9,880 bases of DNA from Pseudorhodobacter antarcticus (GTDB lineage: Bacteria; Pseudomonadota; Alphaproteobacteria; Rhodobacterales; Rhodobacteraceae). The stretch covers positions 1 through 9,880 of the forward strand of contig CAMDHB010000101.1 in the NCBI GenBank assembly GCA_945897655.1, given 5' to 3'. Of this stretch, positions 1 to 5,373 are shown piece after piece. The position numbers and the translations under genes were made by a program. The number at the start of each line of letters is the position of its first letter. Positions within the stretch are counted from its first letter, which is position 1. The notes under the pieces were generated by a model, which saw nothing but the letters and a program-made list of their open reading frames with translations, had not been told where the DNA came from and searched no databases.

Positions 1-2
1 GA

Positions 3-968
3 TCATTTGCGAGAGACGCCTTCGAAGTTTGTGTTCAGGATGATTGCCCCCTCAAAACTTACATTGATCAACTTTGCGCCGTCAAAGTCTGCGTAAGTTA
101 GATCAGCACCGTTGAAATCCACGTTGACCAGAACAGCATTGGAGAAATCCGCAACGCGCAAATCTGCATCGACAAATTCCACATCTGAAACAAAGCTCCT
201 GGAAAAGTTCGAATTGTTGGCCAAGGTGCCTTGGAAACTTCCACCCGCAATGTCGGCACGCGAGAAATCCGCATAAGCAAGATTGGAATCCGAAAAGTCC
301 AGATTATCCAATTGTGCCCTTGAGAAGTCTCCGACCGCCAAATTGCTTTCGCTCAGATCGATATCTGTGAGCTTGGCGCTCTTGAAGACTGCGTTGTTGC
401 ATTCACACCCACGGAAGGTCGTGTTTTCAATGATTGAATCGGACAAGTCGCCATATGACATCTCCGTGTCTTCGAAATTTGAATCCTGAATAAATGCCTG
501 ATCCAATACAGCAACGCTCATTTTTGAGTTCGTGAAGACTGATCTCACAATTTTGGCCTCAGACGCCTCAATATTGTTCATCTTCATGTTCGACATGGTG
601 GTATCACTGATCGACACATTGGTCATATCAGCATAAGAAAACGACGACCTTTCAAAACTTGAACTGCTGATCACAGCCTCACTGAAGTTAGCTACGTCGA
701 ATTTGCAGCGCTTGAAAACACTGTCAGAAATCGAAACTTCCGACAGGTCACTGTTGTTGAATTTTGAGCCGTCAAAAATTGCATCGACTATCGTCGTCGA
801 TGAAAGATCAGAGTAGGTGTAGGAATGGGATTCATATATGCCACCAGCGATTTCCAATCCTGACAGATCACATTGACTGCACTCTTCCATCATGAACGAT
901 TCAGCATCAGCCGAGTGGGCCGTCAAGAGAAAGATCCCAAGCAGCGTAATGTGAGTTGATCTGTTCAT
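3..968 (-). CDS. Exported pentapeptide-repeat protein, function unknown
   Basis: A complete 321-residue protein. Residues 1-22 look like a Sec signal peptide: Arg3, a hydrophobic stretch at about 7-16, and an A-D-A cleavage motif at 20-22. The mature protein is therefore probably periplasmic or secreted. From residue 31 to the end it is made of pentapeptide repeats of A(D/N)(L/F)xx type, which fold into a right-handed four-sided beta-helix. The repeats keep an exact 20-residue frame from 31 to 310 with no insertions, about fourteen coils. The first two residues of successive coils cycle Y-type, NN, xV every 60 residues (see findings). It is rich in Asp, Glu and Ser and has five Cys (30, 33, 88, 188, 190). 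Cytoplasmic gyrase-protecting pentapeptide proteins (Qnr, MfpA) lack a signal peptide, so that role is unlikely. The gene stands alone in low-G+C DNA and I see no convincing promoter. The fold is well supported; no function can be assigned. Confidence 0.85.
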   Translation of the reverse strand: MNRSTHITLLGIFLLTAHSADAESFMMEECSQCDLSGLEIAGGIYESHSYTYSDLSSTTIVDAIFDGSKFNNSDLSEVSISDSVFKRCKFDVANFSEAVISSSSFERSSFSYADMTNVSISDTTMSNMKMNNIEASEAKIVRSVFTNSKMSVAVLDQAFIQDSNFEDTEMSYGDLSDSIIENTTFRGCECNNAVFKSAKLTDIDLSESNLAVGDFSRAQLDNLDFSDSNLAYADFSRADIAGGSFQGTLANNSNFSRSFVSDVEFVDADLRVADFSNAVLVNVDFNGADLTYADFDGAKLINVSFEGAIILNTNFEGVSRK

Positions 969-1537
969 AGTTTCAGCCCGCCCCTTTTTATGCTCTGCAC
1001 TTTCGATATATTCCGAAGCTCACCACCAAATAGCCGCCGTAACAGTCAGTTTTCTGGCCGTTTGACAACGCAGTGGCGAAATTTCAAGATCGTTCAAGAA
1101 CTTAGTCACAGTCCAGGGTATCTTTCAATGCTAATGGACCGTGTACCAAGAAAGTGATATCCACGACCTTCAAAGTAATCTCTTAATATTGCATTGTTCT
1201 AACGAGCATATCAAGTTGATCATTAGGTGAGAAAAATCTCTTTTGAGTGGATTTACCTGCCACATTCCGGAAAGTGCCATGATTGATCCCTGAACAACTC
1301 GGGCTTCAGTTCTTGTTCACCTGCACTGGCGTCTTGCTGCCTAACGCTGACTCAGGACGCTGCGGATTGTAGGGCAAATAGCAAAGGCCCTTAATGCTTC
1401 TCTACACTCTCCCTTCTCGATCTTAACGATTGAACATAGCCGCTGCCAGACGGTCAGGGGAAACCTCGATTTGGTCTTCCGCCCATAGGTCGTTAGGACG
1501 ACGTGGCAGCCTTTCCGGGTCTGCGCGGTCTTTGATT

Positions 1538-1585
1538 CGCACCCAGACCTCAGGACCAAAAGCATTGACCCCGTGTCTGGGTGCG
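1538..1585. repeat. 11-bp perfect inverted repeat, 26-nt loop
   Basis: CGCACCCAGAC at 1538-1548 is matched by its exact reverse complement GTCTGGGTGCG at 1575-1585, separated by 26 bases. No T-run follows on either strand, so it is not a standard intrinsic terminator. It could be an operator, a recombination site, or a mobile-element remnant. It overlaps the start of the doubtful leftward open frame at 1341-1565. Confidence 0.6.
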
Positions 1586-1624
1586 CGTCCGTTCCGGTAG
1601 AGGTGATCGCCTATGCCTTGTGGG

Positions 1625-1682
1625 TTCGTGTGTGCACATCATCCATCGGCCCAAAGCATAAGCCACGGAAAAATCACACGAA
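1625..1682. repeat. 8-bp perfect inverted repeat beside tRNA 3' end
   Basis: TTCGTGTG at 1625-1632 is matched by CACACGAA at 1675-1682, with 42 bases between. The right arm ends 11 bases from the encoded CCA of tRNA-Gly. An 8-bp pair at this spacing can arise by chance. It is recorded only because it lies where an integrase arm site or a tRNA 3' processing structure could be. Confidence 0.3.
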
Positions 1683-1693
1683 TATGGTTATGG

Positions 1694-1767
1694 TGGAGCG
1701 GGCGGCGGGAATCGAACCCGCGTCTTTAGCTTGGAAGGCTAAGGTCTTACCATTACACAACGCCCGC
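1694..1767 (-). tRNA. tRNA-Gly (anticodon UCC)
   Basis: On the minus strand a complete tRNA cloverleaf can be read. The acceptor arm GCGGGCG (1767-1761) pairs with CGCCCGC (1704-1698), the discriminator base is U at 1697, and CCA is encoded at 1696-1694. The T-loop GGTTCGATTCC is intact. The anticodon loop CUUCCAA gives anticodon UCC, so the tRNA reads GGA and GGG glycine codons. The total is 74 bases with CCA. A promoter sits directly upstream, overlapping the end of the SRAP gene. The 3' end faces the low-G+C region at 1-1693, which is the orientation expected for tRNA-targeting integrases. Confidence 0.97.
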
Positions 1768-1777
1768 AATCACTGAG

Positions 1778-1806
1778 GTGGTAGTCCAAGCCCGCAGGCG
1801 CGTCAA
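1778..1806 (-). promoter_or_regulatory. Predicted sigma-70 promoter of tRNA-Gly
   Basis: On the minus strand TTGACG (1806-1801) is followed by a 17-base spacer and TACCAC (1783-1778). The mature tRNA 5' end is 10 bases beyond the -10 box, so transcription would start within a few bases of it. The TGA inside the -35 box is the stop codon (1805-1803) of the upstream SRAP gene. The -35 match and spacing are good and the -10 is weak. Confidence 0.6.
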
Positions 1807-2459
1807 GCGACCGCGATGGGTTCGATCAGCTGCTGGCCCGAGGCCCGGTTGGAATTGACCGCGGGATCGACCCTGTAGGCCCGCAACACGCCCTTTGCCG
1901 TTGGCTTCATCAGCGTTGCCGCCCCATGCCCCGCCTCGCCCAGCCACAAGGGCCAATCGGCGGGGTCCAGGATCAGGGGCTCGCGGTCATGGATGCCTTC
2001 CATGTTCGGCCCGCCGTCCAGAGTGACGGTCGCCACCGTGTCAATCTCGCCCCAATGGCTCCACAGCGCGCCAAAGGCCATGGGCGCGCCGTCGCTGCGG
2101 GTGATGTACCACGGCAGGCGGGTGTTGCCGGGTCCCGCACTCCATTCATAGAACCCGCTCGCGGGCAGGATGCAACGCCGCTGGCGGATCGCCTCGCGGA
2201 AGGCGGGTTTCTGGGCGACTGTGTCGGACCGGGCGTTGATGATCAGGGGGCCATCGGTCGGGGATTTGTACCAGGCCGGGATCAGGCCCCAGCGCATGGG
2301 GCGCAGCCGCCGCGTGCCATTGTCCGAGGTGACCACGGCAACTGGGTCGGTCGGGCAGATGTTGAAGCGCGGGCTTTCCGGCAGGTCATTGCCGGTGACC
2401 GCGTCAAACAGCGCCGCAAGGGCTGCGTGGGGGTCGGTGATGGTGATGCGTCCGCACAT
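1803..2459 (-). CDS. yedK: SRAP-family abasic-site crosslinking protein (YedK/HMCES type)
   Basis: A 218-residue protein of the SOS response-associated peptidase (SRAP) family. Family members form a thiazolidine crosslink between Cys2 and abasic sites in single-stranded DNA, shielding them from cleavage. The expected landmarks are present: MCGR at the start, with Cys2 freed by removal of the initiator Met; RPMRWGLIPAW at 53-63; NARSDT at 75-80, including the active-site Asn75; CILPASGFYEW at 96-106, including Glu105; and the active-site His157 in HDREP. Families I recall usually read HDRMP here, so Glu160 in place of Met is a small oddity. Length is normal. The start is fixed by the need for Met-Cys. 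It is divergent from the VOC gene across 90 bases. No alphaproteobacterial SOS box (GTTC/GAAC with 7-base spacing) is visible there, so SOS control is not supported. Its tail carries the tRNA-Gly promoter. Confidence 0.93.
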   Translation of the reverse strand: MCGRITITDPHAALAALFDAVTGNDLPESPRFNICPTDPVAVVTSDNGTRRLRPMRWGLIPAWYKSPTDGPLIINARSDTVAQKPAFREAIRQRRCILPASGFYEWSAGPGNTRLPWYITRSDGAPMAFGALWSHWGEIDTVATVTLDGGPNMEGIHDREPLILDPADWPLWLGEAGHGAATLMKPTAKGVLRAYRVDPAVNSNRASGQQLIEPIAVA

Positions 2460-2549
2460 GGTGCCAAGTTATGCTCAGGCGGGCGGCAGGAAAAGGGGGG
2501 AGTGATCCGGGCCGCGAACAGCGTTAGGGTGCAGCAAATTTAGGGGGAG

Positions 2550-2912
2550 ATGATGATTTCAGGACAGATCAGCCAGATTGCCCGCACGGTTCAGGACCTG
2601 CCCCGCGCCCGTGCCTTCTGGCGCGATACGCTGGGCCTGCCCGAGGTGATGGTTTTTCCGGGGCTGGCGTTCTTTGACCTTGGCGGCACACGCCTGATGC
2701 TGCGCGAAACCGGGGAGCTGGGGCCTGCGGACATTCTGTATCTGGCCGTCAATGACATCGCCGGGGTGCATGCCATGCTGGCCGCCAAGGGGCTAACTGT
2801 CACTGGTACCCCCCACATGATCCACCGTCACGCAGACGGACGTGAGGAGTGGATGGCCTTCTTCAAGGATGACGAAGGCCGCCATCTGGCCCTGCACGAG
2901 GTGCGGGGTTAG
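2550..2912 (+). CDS. VOC-fold (glyoxalase/bleomycin resistance-like) protein
   Basis: A 120-residue single-module protein of the vicinal oxygen chelate superfamily. It opens with the typical IARTVQDLPRARAFWRDTLG (residues 10-29), followed by FFDLGGTRLMLRE (41-53). The second half ends WMAFFKDDEGRHLALHEV (101-118), the beta-strand that usually carries the last metal ligand, here Glu117. Members include glyoxalases, dioxygenases and antibiotic-binding proteins. Nothing here fixes the substrate. Two ATGs stand side by side (2550 and 2553) behind the purine-rich GGGGGAG at 2543-2549. The second has the better spacing, so the true product may start at 2553. The stop TAG (2910-2912) overlaps the stop of convergent trmB. 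Confidence 0.88.
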   Translation: MMISGQISQIARTVQDLPRARAFWRDTLGLPEVMVFPGLAFFDLGGTRLMLRETGELGPADILYLAVNDIAGVHAMLAAKGLTVTGTPHMIHRHADGREEWMAFFKDDEGRHLALHEVRG

Positions 2913-3604
2913 CGGCGGCGGAACGTCATGTAATACGGCGGCCGCCCCTCGCGCAGCGCCTTTTGTTCGTAGCGGGTGGACAGCCAGTCATCCCACGGCG
3001 TGCTGCCTTGGGCCACCAGATCAAAACCGGCCTGCGGCACCTCCTCCAGCGTCTGGCGGACATAGTCGGCAATGTCGGTGGCCACCCGAAACTCGGCCCC
3101 CGGTGCCATCACGCGGGCCAGGGCCAGCAGATAGCCTTGGGTGACAAAGCGGCGGCGGTGATGGCGTGCCTTGGGCCAGGGGTCGGGGTAATTGAGGAAG
3201 CATTTTTGCACGCAGGCGGGCGGCAACACCTCCAACAGGTCACGCACGTCACCCGGATGCAGCAGAAGGTTGGACAGGTTCGCCTGCCGCATCTTGCCCA
3301 AAAGCATGGCAATGCCGTTCACAAAGGGCTCGCACCCGATCAGCCCGATGTCGGGATAGCGGGCAGCCATATGGACCAGATGCTCGCCCCCGCCAAAGCC
3401 AACCTCCAGCCAAAGGGGTTTGGGGGCAAAGGGGGCGGGGATCGGGCTGCGCGCAGGGTTCTCCTCTCGCGTCAGGCCGTGCAGGGTCAGGTCGGCCAAA
3501 TCCTCGGCGATATAGGTTTTTTGGCTGGCGCGCATGGTCTTGCCGCGGATGCGGCCATAGAAGTTGCGGCGTTCGGGCAAGGGGGCGTGATCTGGGTCAG
3601 TCAT
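2909..3604 (-). CDS. trmB: tRNA (guanine-N7-)-methyltransferase TrmB
   Basis: A 231-residue SAM-dependent enzyme that makes m7G at position 46 of the variable loop of tRNAs. It shows the N-terminal RRNFYGRIRGK (12-22), the SAM-binding motif LEVGFGGG (66-73), the signature YPDPWPKARHHRRRF (139-153) with the catalytic Asp, and the C-terminal STRYEQK (209-215) near the active site. The open frame extends 97 codons further upstream, into the ydcZ-like gene. That part reads as Arg/Pro-rich shadow sequence, so the ATG at 3604 is chosen by family length and conserved start. A clear ribosome binding site is lacking. It lies 56 bases after ydcZ-like and probably belongs to the metK transcription unit. 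There it would consume SAM and release SAH, the two ligands of the riboswitch at the head of that unit. Confidence 0.95.
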   Translation of the reverse strand: MTDPDHAPLPERRNFYGRIRGKTMRASQKTYIAEDLADLTLHGLTREENPARSPIPAPFAPKPLWLEVGFGGGEHLVHMAARYPDIGLIGCEPFVNGIAMLLGKMRQANLSNLLLHPGDVRDLLEVLPPACVQKCFLNYPDPWPKARHHRRRFVTQGYLLALARVMAPGAEFRVATDIADYVRQTLEEVPQAGFDLVAQGSTPWDDWLSTRYEQKALREGRPPYYMTFRRR

Positions 3605-3660
3605 GGAGCGGCCCACTACACCAGCCAGGACGGTGGGGCAAGGTCGCGCCGGCGGCCAAA

Positions 3661-4098
3661 TCAGCTGCGCTGGATCAGGAACAGGCCAAGGGCCATGGTC
3701 AGGATACCAGTCAGGCGCAGGCTGGACATGGGCGCCACGCGGGCACCAAAAAGGCCGAAATGGTCGATCAGGCTGGCGGCGATCATCTGGCCCAGCAGCA
3801 CGCAGAACACGGCGTTGCCGACGCCGAAGCGCGGGGCGATCCAAGTGATCGACAAAAGATAGAACGCCATGAATGCGCCGCCGGACCAGAGCCACAGGGG
3901 TTGGCTGGCAACAGCAAGGACTGGGCGCAATTGGCCGATCAGGGCAGCCGCGACTGCCGCCACGACCAGGGCAACCATCACGGCCACGACGCCTGCGGCC
4001 AGCGGGGCACCGATGCGGGACCCAAGCTGTGCGCTGATGGCGGCAAGGACTGGCACGCCAATCCCTGCCATCAGCATCGTGCCTGCGTCCCGCAGCAT
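3661..4098 (-). CDS. YdcZ/DUF606-type DMT-superfamily membrane protein
   Basis: A 145-residue, strongly hydrophobic protein with about five predicted membrane segments (roughly 7-25, 32-54, 69-87, 92-115 and 128-143). The block GQMIAASLIDHFGLFG (103-118), followed by RLTGILTMALGLFLI (128-142), is characteristic of the YdcZ (DUF606) branch of drug/metabolite transporters. These are small proteins, often paired or dimeric. No substrate is established for the family in general. Its ATG follows the metK stop after a single base (TAA-C-ATG), suggesting translational coupling. An alternative start at residue 8 (4077) has a somewhat better purine-rich stretch upstream. The position between metK and trmB, behind a SAM/SAH riboswitch, hints at a methionine-cycle link, but this is inference from position only. 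Confidence 0.85.
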   Translation of the reverse strand: MLRDAGTMLMAGIGVPVLAAISAQLGSRIGAPLAAGVVAVMVALVVAAVAAALIGQLRPVLAVASQPLWLWSGGAFMAFYLLSITWIAPRFGVGNAVFCVLLGQMIAASLIDHFGLFGARVAPMSSLRLTGILTMALGLFLIQRS

Positions 4099-4099
4099 G

Positions 4100-5278
4100 T
4101 TACACGGCTTTCTTCAAAGCCTCGACCAGGTCGGTCTTTTCCCACGAGAAGCCACCGTCTGCTTCGGGCGCGCGGCCAAAGTGGCCGTAGGCGCTGGTGC
4201 GGGCATAGATCGGCTTGTTCAGGCCCAGATGGGTGCGAATGCCGCGTGGGGTCAGGTCCATGCAGGTGGCAACCGCACGCTCGATCGCGGCGGCTTCCAC
4301 CTGGCCCGTGCCGTGGGTATCGACATAAATCGACAAGGGCTTGGCCACACCGATGGCATAGCTGACCTGCAGGGTGCAGCGGTCGGCCAGACCGGCGGCC
4401 ACCACGTTCTTGGCCAGATAGCGCGCGGCATAGGCGGCCGAGCGGTCAACCTTGGTCGGGTCCTTGCCTGAGAATGCGCCGCCGCCATGCGGGGCAGCGC
4501 CGCCATACGTGTCCACGATGATCTTGCGGCCGGTCAGACCTGCATCGCCATCAGGCCCACCGATCACGAAAGTGCCGGTCGGATTGACCCACCATTCGGT
4601 GTTCTCGGAGATCCAGCCCGAGGGCAGAATCTCGCGGATATAGGGTTCCACAATGGCGCGGATCGCAGCGCTGTCCTGGGCTTCGTCCGAATGTTGGTGC
4701 GACAGCACGATCGAGGTCACCTCGACCGGTACGCCGTCCTCATACCGCAGGGACAGTTGCGATTTTGCATCCGGGCGCAGGGTCGGCTCGGCGCCCGATT
4801 TGCGCACCTCGGCCAGGCGGCGCAGGATGGCGTGGCTGTACTGAATGGGCGCCGGCATCAGTTCCGGTGTTTCGCGGCAGGCATAGCCGAACATGATGCC
4901 TTGGTCGCCGGCACCATCACGGTCCACGCCTTGGGCGATATGGGCGGATTGTTTGTGCAGGTAGTTTTGCACCTGCAGCGTGTTCCAGTGGAACTCGTCC
5001 TGTTCGTAACCGATGTCGCGCACGCAGCCGCGCACGATGCCGTCAACGCGCTCCATCATCTCGGCCAGCGCCTGGGGGTCGGACAGACCGACCTCGCCGC
5101 CAACAACCACGCGGCCCGTGGTGGCAAAGGTTTCGCAAGCGACGCGGGCATTCGCCTCGACCGTCAGAAAGGCATCAAGGACGGCGTCCGAGACGCGGTC
5201 GCACAATTTATCGGGGTGTCCCTCTGAAACGGATTCAGATGTGAACACATAGGATTTGCGGGCAGAAGAAATTGACAT
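4100..5278 (-). CDS. metK: S-adenosylmethionine synthetase (methionine adenosyltransferase)
   Basis: A 392-residue cytosolic enzyme making SAM from methionine and ATP, with release of phosphate and pyrophosphate. It shows FTSESVSEGHPDK (12-24) with the catalytic His21, the ATP-binding GAGDQGIMFGY (122-132), DTYGG and HGGGAFSGKDPTKVDRS (264-280) with the P-loop-like GGGAFSGKD signature, and the C-terminal AYGHFGR (363-369). Full length for the family. The start at 5278 is preferred over the in-frame ATG at 5311. It lies 8 bases after the riboswitch-embedded Shine-Dalgarno GGAGCA (5292-5287) and gives the family-typical N-terminus, whereas the longer frame would translate the aptamer itself. 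Regulation is by the SAM/SAH riboswitch, a translational feedback. It is the first gene of a unit with ydcZ-like and trmB. Confidence 0.98.
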   Translation of the reverse strand: MSISSARKSYVFTSESVSEGHPDKLCDRVSDAVLDAFLTVEANARVACETFATTGRVVVGGEVGLSDPQALAEMMERVDGIVRGCVRDIGYEQDEFHWNTLQVQNYLHKQSAHIAQGVDRDGAGDQGIMFGYACRETPELMPAPIQYSHAILRRLAEVRKSGAEPTLRPDAKSQLSLRYEDGVPVEVTSIVLSHQHSDEAQDSAAIRAIVEPYIREILPSGWISENTEWWVNPTGTFVIGGPDGDAGLTGRKIIVDTYGGAAPHGGGAFSGKDPTKVDRSAAYAARYLAKNVVAAGLADRCTLQVSYAIGVAKPLSIYVDTHGTGQVEAAAIERAVATCMDLTPRGIRTHLGLNKPIYARTSAYGHFGRAPEADGGFSWEKTDLVEALKKAV

Positions 5279-5286
5279 TGGGGACG

Positions 5287-5332
5287 TGCTCCGTTCGGGT
5301 TGGACTGTCACGCCAGGAAGCCGTTGTGACAG
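5287..5332 (-). promoter_or_regulatory. SAM/SAH riboswitch controlling metK
   Basis: The minus strand upstream of metK carries the SAM/SAH riboswitch, a very short pseudoknotted aptamer reported upstream of metK in Rhodobacterales. Stem P1 is CUGUCAC (5332-5326) with GUGACAG (5311-5305), closing the loop AACGGCUUCCUGGC (5325-5312). That loop is essentially the conserved core I know for this class. GCUUC in the loop (5321-5317) can pair with GGAGC (5292-5288), which is also the metK Shine-Dalgarno, giving the H-type pseudoknot. The linker between P1 and the Shine-Dalgarno is 12 bases. Known mechanism: bound SAM or SAH stabilises the pseudoknot and blocks ribosome binding. The metK ATG is 8 bases downstream. 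Identification rests on my memory of the consensus plus the pairing visible here. Confidence 0.93.
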
Positions 5333-5344
5333 CAGGGTGACAGT

Positions 5345-5373
5345 GCCCTAGTCGCAATTCGCCCACGGGTCAA
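5345..5373 (-). promoter_or_regulatory. Predicted sigma-70 promoter of metK
   Basis: On the minus strand TTGACC (5373-5368) is followed by a 17-base spacer and TAGGGC (5350-5345). Transcription would start near 5338, only about six bases before the riboswitch P1 stem at 5332, so the leader would be little more than the aptamer. The -35 box contains the lnt stop codon TGA (5372-5370). The -35 and spacing are good; the -10 is G-rich, as is common in high-G+C alphaproteobacteria. Confidence 0.6.

Larger units (their letters stand above)
969..1693. other. Gene-poor, low-G+C stretch beside tRNA-Gly
   Basis: About 725 bases without a recognisable gene, between the pentapeptide gene and the 3' end of tRNA-Gly. 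A hand count of 1141-1200 gives 21 G+C of 60 and of 1621-1680 gives 31 of 60, against 42 of 60 at 2041-2100. The only open frame of note is leftward at 1341-1565 (74 codons, rich in Arg, Lys and Cys). It matches no family I know and has no clear ribosome binding site. Two perfect inverted repeats lie at 1538-1585 and 1625-1682. I found no integrase, no transposase and no second copy of the tRNA 3' end. The stretch could be the decayed edge of an integrated element or the control region of the leftward gene. Confidence 0.6.

Noticed and set aside
3..968. Qnr/MfpA-like gyrase-protecting pentapeptide protein
   Set aside because: The signal peptide points to export, whereas gyrase mimics act in the cytoplasm.
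1229..1245. Intrinsic terminator (GAGA-AAAA-TCTC followed by TTTT)
   Set aside because: The stem is four A/T-rich base pairs, too weak, and no rightward gene ends there.
2502..2530. Promoter for the VOC gene (GTGATC, 17 bases, TAGGGT)
   Set aside because: Only three of six -35 positions match and there is no other support, so it is not listed as a feature.
1926..2543. 205-codon rightward open frame opposite the SRAP gene
   Set aside because: Antisense shadow of a gene with all catalytic residues intact.
2460..2549. SOS (LexA) box between the SRAP and VOC genes
   Set aside because: GAAC and GTTC occur but without a second half-site at the 7-base spacing on either strand.
2963..3862. 299-codon rightward open frame opposite trmB
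   Set aside because: Antisense shadow of high-G+C coding sequence, with no recognisable domain.
3605..3895. 97-codon N-terminal extension of trmB
   Set aside because: It lies antiparallel to nothing but overlaps the ydcZ-like gene in another frame of the same strand. It reads as Arg/Pro-rich shadow sequence, and TrmB of normal length starts at 3604.
5279..5311. Upstream in-frame ATG of metK
   Set aside because: It would translate through the riboswitch and leave the Shine-Dalgarno inside the coding region; 5278 has correct spacing and the family N-terminus.
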